From Moorena bouillonii PNG (lineage in GTDB: Bacteria; Cyanobacteriota; Cyanobacteriia; Cyanobacteriales; Coleofasciculaceae), in the NCBI RefSeq assembly GCF_001942495.1, contig NZ_MKZS01000001.1:8219422-8262658 (forward strand): a stretch of 43,237 nucleotides of DNA, in the 5' to 3' direction. Every line of letters starts with the position of its first letter. The first letter of the stretch is position 1. The translations under genes and the position numbers were made by a program. The notes under the pieces are model-generated. The model had not been told where the DNA came from, did no database searches, and saw only the letters and a list, made by a program, of their open reading frames with translations. Positions 1-9,789 of the stretch are shown here, in pieces.

Positions 1-301
1 CGCCCCCTGACCCCCAATCCTGGGGGAGAAAAGTAAGTTAAAGTCTCCCCCGGTGCGCTTTCCGTAGGCGAATTAAATTCGCCACGGGTCGCACCGCAAA
101 GTTGGGGGACCCACGGGGGCTTTAATAAAACCAGATAATCGCGCATTCATTCCTTAATTCAGCAACGCCTGAACTTGAGCCAAATCAGAAGCGTCATCAC
201 TGGTCGCACCTCAAGATTAAACAAAATCAAACAAAATTCAATCAATATAGCTATCACATATAGCTATCACAATTACTATATCTAAAAACTTCAAGGGAGA
301 G
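1..301. repeat. Left-edge region with hairpin repeats and kinase leader
   Basis: No gene is seen. Positions 52-95 fold into a strong hairpin: GGTGCG (52-57) pairs with CGCACC (90-95), CCGT (62-65) with ACGG (84-87), and GGCGAATT (67-74) with AATTCGCC (76-83). A C-rich run (45-51) can pair with a G-rich run (104-110), and 14-27 is a smaller C/G hairpin. This resembles a dispersed cyanobacterial palindromic repeat or the tail of an upstream unit outside the window. A 13-bp sequence, ATATAGCTATCAC, is duplicated in tandem at 245-257 and 258-270, just before the kinase gene. Confidence 0.5.
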
Positions 302-3300
302 ATGATGTTAAGTTTACCAAAATCTCAAATTAAAGTTCTAGAAGAACTAGAAGCTGGTGTTAGTACAGTTGTTTATCGCGGCTATCACCAGCAAGAGCAA
401 AAACCAGTTATTATTAAAGTTATTAAATCGGACTATCCCTCCCTTGAAGAGATTAGCAGCTTACGACAAGAATATACAATCTCCCAAGCTATTGATTGTG
501 AAGGCATTGTCAAATGCTACGGTCTGGAAAACTATAATAATGGGTTGGCGTTGATATTAGAAGATTTTGGGGGTCAATCCCTGAAGCAGTTTATCAACTC
601 TCACTCCATTAATCTAAAGGAGTTTCTGCGAATTGCTATTTCTCTAGTAGAAAGCTTGGATGAGCTGCACAAAGTCCCGATTATTCATAAAGATATTAAC
701 CCCTCCAATATCATCATCAATCCGGAAACAGGACAAGTTAAAATAACTGACTTGGGCATTGCCTCCCGCTTGTCTCTAGAGAATCCCACCACTAAGAATC
801 ATAATTGGCTCCAAGGGACTCTTGCCTATATTTCACCGGAGCAAACTGGGAGGATGAACCGCTCCATTGACTACCGCAGTGACTTCTATTCTTTAGGTGC
901 CACTTTCTACGAAATGCTAACGGATCGGGTACCGTTTATCACCACCGATCCCATGGAATTGATTCACCATCATCTGGCTCAATATCCTGTCCCTCCTGAT
1001 CAGCTTAATCCAGAAATTAGTGAAGTAGTTTCATTGATTGTGATGAAACTCCTCAGGAAAAATGCTGAAGACCGATACCAAAGTGCTACGGGACTAAAAG
1101 TTGACCTAGAAAGCTGTCTATACCAGCTACAAACCACTGGAAAAATTGAAACCTTCACTCCCGGAACCTATGACATCGGGAGCCGACTGCTAATTCCTCA
1201 AAAACTCTATGGTCGCGAAGGGGAAGTGGCCACCCTGATGGAGGCCTTTGAACGAGTCAGTGTTGGAGCCACTGAATTGATGTTGGTATCCGGTTACTCA
1301 GGGATTGGTAAAACCTCAGTGGTCAATGAAGTTCATAAACCAATTGTCAAAGCCCGAGGGTATTTTATTGGTGGTAAATTTGACCAGTTTAAGCGCAATA
1401 GTCCTTACGCTGCTTTGCTGGACGCATTTCGGGGATTAATTCGGCAACTGTTGACAGAACCCGCTCAAACACTAGGGATTTGGAAAGAGAATTTATTACA
1501 TGCTCTGGGTGCCAATGGCAAGGTGATTATTAATGTCATTCCCGAAGTGGAACTGATTATCGGTCAACAGCCGGAAGTACCCCAACTCGGACCATCGGAA
1601 TCCCAAAACCGATTTTTACGGGTGTTTCAACAATTCATCGGTGTCTTTGCCCAACCCCAACATCCCCTGGTGCTCTTCCTTGACGATTTACAGTGGGCAG
1701 ATTTAGCATCATTAAGGTTGCTCCAGACCTTAATGACGAACTGCGATCGCAACTATTTATTAATCATTGGAGCTTATCGAGATAACGAAGTCAGTCCCAC
1801 CCATCCCTTGATTCAAACCATTGAGAAAATTCAAGAAACTGACTTAGTCATACATCAGATCACCATTGAGCCGTTACAGAAACAATACGTTCAGCAATTA
1901 GTAGCCGATACTCTCAATGACACCCAAGGGGAAAACCAGACCAAACCCCTAGCAGAGCTATTATTCCATAAAACCCAAGGTAATCCCTTCTTCTTGACCC
2001 AACTGCTCAAAACCCTCTACTCAGAAAATTTGCTGAGTTATGACGTCAGCAGTGGCAGCTGGCAGTGGGATATTGATGAAATTCAAGCTATTGGCATCAC
2101 TGATTATAATGTGGTGGAACTGATTGCCAGAAGTATTGGCAAGCTACAACAAACGACCCAGCAGGTTTTAAAATTGGCAGCTTGTCTGGGCAATCAGTTT
2201 AACTTAGAGATGCTAGCCATTGTCAATGAAGACTCAACCATTATCACGGCTGCTCAGCTCTGGGAAGCACTACAGATCGGTTTGATTCTGCCGTTGAGTG
2301 ATACTTACAAAATTCCTCTGCTATTTGGACAAGAAGAATCCGCAGATTTTGGCCTCAGTGATGTCAAGGTTAACTACAAATTTTTACATGACCGGGTGCA
2401 GCAAGCCGCCTACTCTCTGATTCCCGAATCCGACCAACAAGCAACCCACCTAAAAATTGGCAAATTGTTGCTGAACCATACCACTCCAGAGGCACGGGAA
2501 CAGAATATCTTTGCCTTGGTTAACCAACTCAATTTTGGCACGGACTTACTCACCGCTCAGTGGGAAAAAGATGAGTTAGCTCAACTCAATCTGACTGCGG
2601 GTCAGAAAGCCAAGGCCGCAGCCGCTTATCCCAGCGCTCTCAAGTATCTGAATGTAGGTCTAGGACTCCTAGCAGCGGATACCTGGACTGACAACTATGA
2701 CTTCACCCTTGCTTTCTATATAGAAGTGGTGGAAGCGGAATACCTCAACAGTAATTTTGAGCAATCAAACCTCTTGGCTGGAGTGGCTCTGGAACAAGCC
2801 AAAACCCAATTAGATCAAGTCAAGGTGTATGAACTAAAAATCTACTCTTATATTGCTCAAAACCAAATGCAAGTCGCCTTGGATACGGGGCTAGAGGTTC
2901 TGGACATGCTCGGGATTCAACTGGATCAAGACCCCCCCTCTAAAAACCTGATTAGTGAGGATTTGGTTGACCTACCAGAAATGACTGACCTGACTAAACT
3001 AGCGGCCATGGGGATCTTAAAGTCTGTAGGAAACGCTGCTTTTATTGCTAATCCGTCATTGTATCCACTGTTTATCTTTACAAGAATCAATCTATGTATC
3101 AACCATGGCAATTCAAATCTGTCCACGGACACCTATATTAATTACGCCATGATCCTGTGTGGATTTATGGGAGATATCGATGGTGGCTATAAATTTGGTC
3201 AACTGTCTTTGATGCTGTTGGAGCAATTCCATGCTCAGGAGTTCAAATGCATAGTATTAGATGTTTTTAACGGTCATATCAGGCACTGGAAAGAGCATCT

Positions 3301-5575
3301 CAAGGAAACCATAGACCCCTTACTAGAGGCGTTTAACAGCGGTCTTGAAACCGGAAATATAGAGTATGGCGGTTATGCTGCCATCAACTACTGTGCCAAC
3401 CTATTTTTTGTGGGATATGATTTGGACTTTGGTGCTCAAAAGTATGGCCAGTATCTGGATTGGCTGCAAAAAAGAAAGCTAGACTATCATGTTACTTATG
3501 CTAAAATCGGCAAACAATTAATCTTAAATTTACTCGGCAGATCTGACGATCCCTGTCAGTTAATTGGGGAAGACTTTAATGAATTAGAAATGCTTCCCAT
3601 TTTAATAGAACAGAATAATGGAACCTCTCTGTTTTATCTATATCTTGCCAAATCCATTCTGTTTTATTGGTTTAAGGAACCCGAAAAAGCTATTGCTCAG
3701 GCCAGGTCAGCAGAGCAATACGCACAAGCTGTCCCTGGCATGATTCTTATTGCTGAACACAATTTCTACTATTCTCTAGCGCTTTTGGCTCACTATCCCC
3801 ATGTAGAGCCACAGCAGCAAGGTGAATACCTCACCCAAGTAGCAGCTAATCAGGAAACTCTGAAAACCTGGGCATACCATGCTCCATCAAACTTCAAGCA
3901 TAAGTACGAGCTAGTGGAGGCAGAGAAAGCACGAGTTTTAGGGCAACACTGGCAAGCCATGGAAATTTATGACCAAGGAATTGAAGGAGCAGCGGACCAG
4001 GACTATATCCAGGAAGAAGCACTGGCCAATGAGCTAGCAGCAGAGTTTTATCTGTCTTGTGGCAAACGAAAGATCGCCGAGGCTTACTTGACTGATGCCT
4101 ACTATGGATACAGTCGCTGGGGAGCTGTGGCAAAAGTGAGAGACTTAGAATCAAGATACCCCCAACTCCTTAGCAAAATTACTGCCCAACCAACAACGCA
4201 AGTTCCAGTAGATTCCATAACCAACTCAACGATAACACTAAGTTTAACCGCACTGGATTTATCTGACGTTATCAAGGCATCTCAAGCCATTTCAGAAGAA
4301 ATAATTTTCGATAATTTACTGGACAAGTTGATGCATATTCTCCTGACTAATGCTGGGGCTAAAAAGGGGTTTATCATTTTGTCAAAAGAAAATAAACTGA
4401 TGATAGAGGCAGCCGGTTCAGTGGTTAACAATGGCGTAACAGTAAGGCATTCAATTCCAGTAACCATTACTCAGCAATTGCCCAAATCTGTAATTAATTA
4501 TGTCGCTATCAGTCAAGAAAATTTGATTTTAAATAATCTGGTTACTAACTCTACTTTTGCTGATGATATATACATCATAAAGCATCAGCCAAAGTCAGCT
4601 GTGTGTTTGCCACTTCTGCGTAAAAAAAATATGATTGGTATGGTGTATTTAGAAAATAATATAATTTCTGGAAATTTTACCAATGAACACGTAGAAGTGT
4701 TAAGCCTTCTGTGTAATCAAGCGGCAATTTCTTTGGAAAATGCCACGCTTTACCAGACCTTGCATGACGTTCAAGTTAGGGAGAGACTCGAAAAACAGAT
4801 TCGCAAATCTCTGGAAAGAGAAAAGGAACTCACTGAACTCAAATCTCGATTTATCTCTATGACTTCCCACGAGTTCCGCACCCCCCTAACCAGTATTATG
4901 GGAGTTACTGAAATTTTCAAATATTATAGCCAGAATTGGAATGAGGAGAAAAAACAAAACTATCTAGATCGGATTCAAGCTAATGTCAAACATATGCTCC
5001 ACATGTTGGATGACGTGTTGCTAGTCAATAAAGCCAACGCCGGAAAACTAAAATTCAACCCTGTACCATTGAATTTATTTGACTTCTGCCGTGACTTAGT
5101 CGAAGAAATAGAACTAGGTCTTAACACCAAGCAAACCATTGTTTTTGTTATTCAAGGTGAATGCCCAGAGGCTGATTTCGATGAACAAATTATCAGACAT
5201 ATCTTGAGGAATTTGCTATCAAATGCTACTAAATATTCCCCTAATGATAGCACCATAAACTTTGACTTGATTTGTCAGCAAGAAGAGGTTATCTTTAAGA
5301 TTAAAGACCAGGGTATTGGTATTCCAGAAGAAGACCAAAAGCAACTGTTTGAGTCATTTCATCGATGCAATAATGTAGGCAATATTCCAGGAACTGGACT
5401 CGGACTTGCAATTGTCAAACAGTCTGTGGAAGTACACGGTGGTGAAATTACGGTAAATAGCCAGGTCGGTATTGGCACAACGTTTACTGTCACAATTCCA
5501 CTGTACTCCCCTGCTGCAGCACCAGAGCAAGTACAAAGACCGAGAGCTGTTTGCCAGTTGGCAGTTGGCAGTTGA
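302..5575 (+). CDS. Hybrid Ser/Thr kinase - AAA ATPase - GAF - histidine kinase
   Basis: Giant cytoplasmic signalling protein of 1757 residues, of the Ser/Thr-plus-His kinase type known from filamentous cyanobacteria (HstK-like). Domains in order: a Ser/Thr kinase (about 10-275) with catalytic-loop motif HKDINPSN near residue 128, DLG where DFG is usual, and SPEQ; a predicted AAA/STAND-type ATPase with Walker A GYSGIGKTS (about 331-339) and Walker B-like LVLFLDDLQWAD; a long helical, TPR-like middle; a GAF domain (about 1323-1480); HisKA with SHEFRTP (phospho-acceptor His about 1523); HATPase with DQGIGIP and GTGLGL. The start is ATG 302 or the adjacent ATG 305; AAGGGAGA at 293-300 fits 305 slightly better. 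The last residues are encoded by a TTGGCAG heptamer repeat. The next gene, a REC-kinase 99 bp downstream, is a likely phosphorelay partner. The input signal is unknown. Confidence 0.93.
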   Translation: MMLSLPKSQIKVLEELEAGVSTVVYRGYHQQEQKPVIIKVIKSDYPSLEEISSLRQEYTISQAIDCEGIVKCYGLENYNNGLALILEDFGGQSLKQFINSHSINLKEFLRIAISLVESLDELHKVPIIHKDINPSNIIINPETGQVKITDLGIASRLSLENPTTKNHNWLQGTLAYISPEQTGRMNRSIDYRSDFYSLGATFYEMLTDRVPFITTDPMELIHHHLAQYPVPPDQLNPEISEVVSLIVMKLLRKNAEDRYQSATGLKVDLESCLYQLQTTGKIETFTPGTYDIGSRLLIPQKLYGREGEVATLMEAFERVSVGATELMLVSGYSGIGKTSVVNEVHKPIVKARGYFIGGKFDQFKRNSPYAALLDAFRGLIRQLLTEPAQTLGIWKENLLHALGANGKVIINVIPEVELIIGQQPEVPQLGPSESQNRFLRVFQQFIGVFAQPQHPLVLFLDDLQWADLASLRLLQTLMTNCDRNYLLIIGAYRDNEVSPTHPLIQTIEKIQETDLVIHQITIEPLQKQYVQQLVADTLNDTQGENQTKPLAELLFHKTQGNPFFLTQLLKTLYSENLLSYDVSSGSWQWDIDEIQAIGITDYNVVELIARSIGKLQQTTQQVLKLAACLGNQFNLEMLAIVNEDSTIITAAQLWEALQIGLILPLSDTYKIPLLFGQEESADFGLSDVKVNYKFLHDRVQQAAYSLIPESDQQATHLKIGKLLLNHTTPEAREQNIFALVNQLNFGTDLLTAQWEKDELAQLNLTAGQKAKAAAAYPSALKYLNVGLGLLAADTWTDNYDFTLAFYIEVVEAEYLNSNFEQSNLLAGVALEQAKTQLDQVKVYELKIYSYIAQNQMQVALDTGLEVLDMLGIQLDQDPPSKNLISEDLVDLPEMTDLTKLAAMGILKSVGNAAFIANPSLYPLFIFTRINLCINHGNSNLSTDTYINYAMILCGFMGDIDGGYKFGQLSLMLLEQFHAQEFKCIVLDVFNGHIRHWKEHLKETIDPLLEAFNSGLETGNIEYGGYAAINYCANLFFVGYDLDFGAQKYGQYLDWLQKRKLDYHVTYAKIGKQLILNLLGRSDDPCQLIGEDFNELEMLPILIEQNNGTSLFYLYLAKSILFYWFKEPEKAIAQARSAEQYAQAVPGMILIAEHNFYYSLALLAHYPHVEPQQQGEYLTQVAANQETLKTWAYHAPSNFKHKYELVEAEKARVLGQHWQAMEIYDQGIEGAADQDYIQEEALANELAAEFYLSCGKRKIAEAYLTDAYYGYSRWGAVAKVRDLESRYPQLLSKITAQPTTQVPVDSITNSTITLSLTALDLSDVIKASQAISEEIIFDNLLDKLMHILLTNAGAKKGFIILSKENKLMIEAAGSVVNNGVTVRHSIPVTITQQLPKSVINYVAISQENLILNNLVTNSTFADDIYIIKHQPKSAVCLPLLRKKNMIGMVYLENNIISGNFTNEHVEVLSLLCNQAAISLENATLYQTLHDVQVRERLEKQIRKSLEREKELTELKSRFISMTSHEFRTPLTSIMGVTEIFKYYSQNWNEEKKQNYLDRIQANVKHMLHMLDDVLLVNKANAGKLKFNPVPLNLFDFCRDLVEEIELGLNTKQTIVFVIQGECPEADFDEQIIRHILRNLLSNATKYSPNDSTINFDLICQQEEVIFKIKDQGIGIPEEDQKQLFESFHRCNNVGNIPGTGLGLAIVKQSVEVHGGEITVNSQVGIGTTFTVTIPLYSPAAAPEQVQRPRAVCQLAVGS

Positions 5576-5674
5576 TCCTAATAGGAATTATGATTATGCC
5601 TAGAAGAAAGGATTAGTTTGACTTGGTTTTTAAAAGCGTTTCTAAATGTTAAGGTTTGAAGGAGGAACTGATAT

Positions 5675-6778
5675 ATGTCGCAGATTTTAGTTATTGAAGA
5701 TGAGGAAGATATCCGTACCATTGTTGTGGAAATACTTCGGGCTGAAAATTTCGATGTTATTGAAGCAGAAAATGGTGAAATCGGTGTGGAATTGGCAAAA
5801 AATGAATGTCCTGATTTGATTATTTGCGATATTAAAATGCCGAAACTGGATGGTTACGGTGTAATGATTCAGTTACAAGAAATTCCATCCACCCAGACAA
5901 TTCCCTTGATTTTTCTTACGGCTAAATCTACAAAAAGTGATCTGCGGATGGGGATGGAACTGGGCGCAGATGATTATCTGACCAAGCCATTTACTAGAGA
6001 TGAATTATTAGGAGCAATCACAACCCGCTTAGCCAAGCAGATGGCTGTTGAGCAAGAATCTCAAAAACAGGTCGATGAATTGCGCGATAACATCACTCAT
6101 GCACTACCTCATGAGTTGCGTACTCCTCTCAATGGCATTTTGAATCTTGCCCAATTCCTGATAGAAGATTATGATACCATAGAGCGGGGTGAAGCTATGG
6201 AAATGCTTCAGGAAATCCGTGTATCTGGAGAACGTTTATATCGGCTCACCCATAATTTTTTACTCTATGCAGAACTAGCGCGAATCGAGCAACAACCTAA
6301 GCAAGCCAGGAAGCTGCTTGATTATGGAGAGCAAAGTTTTACTAGAACAATTATCCAAGACCTTGCTATCCAAAAATGTCTGAAGGTAAACCGGAAAGAC
6401 GATTTGCACTTAGAACTGCAAGAAGTAGTTGTCAATATTTACCAATCCAAATTCACTAAAATTGTTGAAGAAATCATTGATAATGCCTTGAAGTTTTCCG
6501 AGTTTGGTAAGCCGATTAAGATTCAGAGTTATTTCCAGGATAATAAGTTAAATATTTTGGTGATCGATCAGGGACGAGGCATGACACCAACTCAAATTGC
6601 TAAACTCGGAGCCTATATGCAATTTGATCGTAAACTCTACGAGCAACAAGGCTCTGGATTAGGCTTGATCATTGCCAAACTGTTGACTGAATTACATGGT
6701 GGAGAATTAAACATAACCAGTTCTCCAGGAATACAAACAATTGTCCATGTTATACTTCCAGGAAAATTATCAATTTAA
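5675..6778 (+). CDS. Response regulator receiver - histidine kinase hybrid
   Basis: Protein of 367 residues with an N-terminal receiver domain and a C-terminal histidine kinase. Receiver signature: acidic EDEED near the start, phospho-acceptor Asp52 in CDIKMP, and Lys104 in LTKPF. The HisKA motif is PHELRTPLNG with His146, followed by HATPase motifs DNALKF (N box), DQGRGMT (G1) and GSGLGL (G2). There is no membrane segment, so it is cytosolic. AAGGAGGA at 5659-5666, 8 nt before ATG 5675, is one of the clearest Shine-Dalgarno sequences in the window and fixes the start. It probably receives phosphate at Asp52, perhaps from the upstream hybrid kinase, and controls its own kinase module. The final output is not encoded here. 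Confidence 0.93.
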   Translation: MSQILVIEDEEDIRTIVVEILRAENFDVIEAENGEIGVELAKNECPDLIICDIKMPKLDGYGVMIQLQEIPSTQTIPLIFLTAKSTKSDLRMGMELGADDYLTKPFTRDELLGAITTRLAKQMAVEQESQKQVDELRDNITHALPHELRTPLNGILNLAQFLIEDYDTIERGEAMEMLQEIRVSGERLYRLTHNFLLYAELARIEQQPKQARKLLDYGEQSFTRTIIQDLAIQKCLKVNRKDDLHLELQEVVVNIYQSKFTKIVEEIIDNALKFSEFGKPIKIQSYFQDNKLNILVIDQGRGMTPTQIAKLGAYMQFDRKLYEQQGSGLGLIIAKLLTELHGGELNITSSPGIQTIVHVILPGKLSI

Positions 6779-7149
6779 GGATTAATTGTTGATTGTTGAT
6801 TACTAAAGTTTACTAATTAAACTTTAATTTTTCAGGGTTCATCTATAATATCAAGTATGCTGTAAGCATACAGCGGTTTGCAATTCAATTAGGTACAAAT
6901 TTCTGGGTTTTGAGGGAGCAGGGAGCAGGGAGCAGGGAGCAGGTAAGTCGGAAGTGCCAAAACAATCCTGTGTACCTGATAGTTATGCAATCCGCCGTAT
7001 GGGCGTAGCGCATTAGCTGCATGCTTACGTCTTTGTTTGTTTGCTCAAAAGTCTGTTGTCATTTGTTATTGGTATTAAGAGTCCATAGCCTCAACACCTG
7101 CAGAAGACTCTTGTATTATACAATATCAATGCGCTTCGGACTTGATATC
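6779..7149. repeat. Intergenic stretch with GGGAGCA heptamer array
   Basis: The gap holds a four-copy GGGAGCA array at 6914-6943, followed by a sequence ending ATCCTGTGTACCT (about 6965-6977) that recurs after other arrays in the window. No gene is supported until the stress-protein remnant at 7150. Confidence 0.7.
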
Positions 7150-7221
7150 ATGCAAAACTTTCTTCTGGCCATTGATTTTTCCGAGATCACCCCAGTAGTG
7201 ATTGCCCAAGCCGAGTCTTGA
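7150..7221 (+). pseudogene. Universal stress protein N-terminal remnant
   Basis: ATG 7150 opens a 23-codon reading frame, MQNFLLAIDFSEITPVVIAQ followed by AES and TGA (7219-7221). It matches the first beta strand and following helix of UspA-family proteins (typically M-x-x-I-L-x-A-I-D-F-S). A full family member has about 140 residues, so only the extreme N terminus remains; no continuation was found in the other frames before the symporter start 27 bp later. It could also be a translated leader peptide, but the family resemblance makes a decayed stress-protein gene more likely. Confidence 0.45.
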
Positions 7222-7247
7222 ATCCTTAATCCTTGATCATAAAATTC

Positions 7248-9041
7248 ATGCATCCAGTTGATTACATCATTGTTACTATTTACCTGATTTGCATAGTCGT
7301 TTTTGGGGTTATTCTTCAACGGAAAGCATCTGAGGGTATAGAATCCTACTTTTTGGGAAATCGCAATCTGCCCTGGTGGGTTTTGGGGGCTTCTGGAATG
7401 GCTTCCAATACTGACCTGGCTGGCACGATGGTGATCAGCGCCTTAATTTATGCTCTGGGAACGAAGGGATTTTTCATCGAGATCCGGGGTGGCGTTGTCT
7501 TAATTATGGCTATTTTTATGATATTCATGGGCAAGTGGAACCGACGGGCAAAGGTGATGACTTTGGCGGAATGGATGCACTTGCGCTTCGGCTCAGGAAG
7601 GGAAGGCAATACGGCTCGGATCATAAGTGCTGTTGCTAATATTATCTTTGCTATTGGCTCCATGAGTTACTTTTCGGTTGGGGGGGGCAAATTCCTGGGG
7701 GAATTTCTGGGTATTGATGACCGCTATGCTTCGATATTTTTGATTTTGCTCGCCCTGGTATATACGGCTGTTAGCGGTTTTTACGGCGTAGTATGGACGG
7801 ATGTATTTCAAGGTATTTTGATTTTTATTGCGATTATCTATATTTGTGCGATCGCATTCTCTACGGCAACTATTCCGGATACCTTCTCGGTCTCGATTCC
7901 TGGGGCTGAGCAATTGCAAACTTGGAATTTCACGGAGTGGAGCAGCATCTCGCCCCCAATCGCAGTTGATCTACCGGGAGACTATGGCATCTTCAATTTG
8001 TTCGGTGGGGTGATTTTATTCTATCTGTTCAAAGAAATTATGGTAGGGTTTGGCGGCGGGGGTGGGTATATGATTCAACGCTATTTTGCCGCTAAAAGCG
8101 ATCGCGAAGCTGGGTTACTGTCCCTATTTTGGATAATCTTGCTTTCTTTTCGTTGGCCCTTGGTTACAGCCTTTGCAGTATTGGGTATCCATTACGGAAC
8201 CACTAAAGCAGTAATTGCTGACCCTGAACTTATCTTACCAACGGTGATCGCAGAATATGTGCCAGTGGGGATAAAAGGGTTGCTGATCGCTTGTTTTATT
8301 GCAGCAGCTATGTCTACCTTTGACTCAATCATCAATGCTAGTGCTGCTTACTGGGTTAAGGATATTTATCAAGCTTATATCAATCCCCAAGCTAATAGCC
8401 AACAACTGATTGTTCAAAGCCGCTGGGCATCAATTGTAATTGTAGTGGTGGGATTGCTATTTAGTTTCAATATCACCAATATCAATGACATTTGGGGATG
8501 GCTAACCCTGGGACTAGGTGCTGGACTGTCTATTCCTTTGGTGTTGAGATGGTACTGGTGGCGCTTTAATGGCTATGGATTTGCCCTTGGGACAGTGGCG
8601 GGGATGGTAGCGGCTATTTTAACCAAGGCAATAGTACTACCCAATTTAAATTACGCTCAATTTCAGGAATATGCGCTGTTTCTCATTCCCAGCGTTTGCT
8701 CATTACTAGGATGTATCCTAGGAACATTTTTAACTGAGCCAACTGACCGGGAGGTGATGGATAATTTCTATCGAGTCACTCGACCGTTTGGGTTTTGGGG
8801 AGTAATCCGTCAAAACCTCCCAGCTAATAGTCAGGCAAAAATCAGGAACGAGAATCGGCGGGATATTCTATCTACATTGATCGGGATTCCTTGGCAGATA
8901 GTGTTGTTTTTAATGGGAATCATGTTGATGATGAAACGTTGGGATAATTTTGGAATCCTGTTGTTTTTATTTATTATCCTATCTATTTGTTTGTACTTTA
9001 ATTGGTTTAGACACCTGTCAAAAGAGGTGAGACTAGATTAA
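7248..9041 (+). CDS. Sodium:solute symporter family transporter
   Basis: Integral membrane transporter of about 597 residues from ATG 7248; a TTG at 7233 would add five residues but is less likely. It has the usual succession of roughly 13 hydrophobic segments of the SSS family. The early motif YFLGNRNLPWWVLGAS followed by MASNTDLAGT is typical of the family, and the glycine-rich FGGGGGYMIQRYFAAKSDRE and AAAMSTFDSIINASAA stretches match the conserved core near the Na+ site. Members couple inward Na+ flow to uptake of sugars, amino acids or other small solutes; the substrate cannot be told from sequence. It follows a stress-protein remnant and is followed by a repeat array, so it is probably transcribed alone. 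Confidence 0.88.
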   Translation: MHPVDYIIVTIYLICIVVFGVILQRKASEGIESYFLGNRNLPWWVLGASGMASNTDLAGTMVISALIYALGTKGFFIEIRGGVVLIMAIFMIFMGKWNRRAKVMTLAEWMHLRFGSGREGNTARIISAVANIIFAIGSMSYFSVGGGKFLGEFLGIDDRYASIFLILLALVYTAVSGFYGVVWTDVFQGILIFIAIIYICAIAFSTATIPDTFSVSIPGAEQLQTWNFTEWSSISPPIAVDLPGDYGIFNLFGGVILFYLFKEIMVGFGGGGGYMIQRYFAAKSDREAGLLSLFWIILLSFRWPLVTAFAVLGIHYGTTKAVIADPELILPTVIAEYVPVGIKGLLIACFIAAAMSTFDSIINASAAYWVKDIYQAYINPQANSQQLIVQSRWASIVIVVVGLLFSFNITNINDIWGWLTLGLGAGLSIPLVLRWYWWRFNGYGFALGTVAGMVAAILTKAIVLPNLNYAQFQEYALFLIPSVCSLLGCILGTFLTEPTDREVMDNFYRVTRPFGFWGVIRQNLPANSQAKIRNENRRDILSTLIGIPWQIVLFLMGIMLMMKRWDNFGILLFLFIILSICLYFNWFRHLSKEVRLD

Positions 9042-9059
9042 GTTTGAAACTGTAGCAAA

Positions 9060-9103
9060 GGGAACAGGGGAATAGGGAATAGGGAATAGGGAACAGGGAA
9101 CAG
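9060..9103 (+). repeat. GGGAATA/GGGAACA heptamer array
   Basis: About six 7-bp units directly after the symporter stop, introduced by GTAGCAAAGGGA. The array runs into GACCGCGCTGCATC (9119-9132), half of the palindromic repeat also seen near 30352. Confidence 0.8.
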
Positions 9104-9184
9104 GTAAAACTAGGAAAGACCGCGCTGCATCACTACTCCCTACTTCCGGTAGTGCCTCAAGGAAGTGTGGGAGTAGTCACTACT

Positions 9185-9371
9185 ATGGAATGTCCTCTGT
9201 GTGGTCATCACAAGACCCATAAACAGGTCAAAACAAGCATTGGACATCAACGGTATTACTGTCGAGTTTGCCGAGAGACTACCTGTACCTTTGATACTCT
9301 TTACTATCGCGCCACAGATTGAACCGGAAAAAATCTCCACGCTTCTAAAAGCTCACGCAGCAAGGTTGTAG
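9185..9371 (+). pseudogene. Frameshifted zinc-ribbon transposase N-terminal relic
   Basis: ATG 9185 starts MECPLCGHHKTHKQ and continues with GHQRYYCRVCRETT, a four-cysteine zinc ribbon of the kind found at the N terminus of IS1-like and related transposases. The frame stops at TGA 9320-9322, but the +1 frame immediately carries on as QIEPEKISTLLKAHAARL to TAG 9371, which is the expected continuation (helical segment after the ribbon). One frameshift plus a later stop leaves only about 60 of the expected 200 or more codons, with no DDE domain. It is a dead fragment of an insertion sequence. Confidence 0.6.
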
Positions 9372-9503
9372 TTTAAGTAGGGAGGGGGTTTGGGGACTTA
9401 TCGCTCCCCCAGACCCCCTCGCTAGTTAAGTCAATTTGTTGCAATAAAACTTTACATTACGTTACATTAAGTTACATAACACGTCAAAATAAAAAACAAT
9501 CCT

Positions 9504-9703
9504 ATGGTCAAAACTACTAACAAACCCTCTTATTCCAATATTTTTGATGTTCCAAGGCGGTGCAAACTATCCAGAGCCTATCCATTGATGACCAACTGGG
9601 ACTTTTGTGGGTCTTTGACGACAATATGAGAGGTTTAGTGACTTCACTGGCTGTTCAATTAAAAATTGAACGGGGGATTAAAACCCAGATAATTACTACT
9701 TAG
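9504..9703 (+). pseudogene. Possible fragment of an orange-carotenoid-protein-like gene
   Basis: ATG 9504 opens MVKTTNKPSYSNIFDVP and soon loses coherence; another frame then reads VQTIQSLSIDDQLGLLWVFD and about 30 more residues to TAG 9701-9703. The stretch L-S-x-D-D-Q-L-x-L-L-W resembles the conserved helix of the orange carotenoid protein N-terminal domain. A frameshift would be needed near 9550 to join the two parts. The segment also contains a perfect hairpin, GTTCAATT (9653-9660) with AATTGAAC (9664-9671). The family assignment is tentative, resting on one short motif. Confidence 0.28.
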
Positions 9704-9789
9704 AAATTAGTTGATCGACAAATAATAGATAAGTGTATTTACCTAGATACATTGTACTCAAATCAGCATAAGTTAGTCAGGAGCCTGGG

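Noticed and set aside
26-110. Riboswitch or tRNA-like structure at the left edge
   Set aside because: The hairpin is strong, but no conserved riboswitch core or tRNA arms could be matched, and dispersed palindromes of this type are common here.
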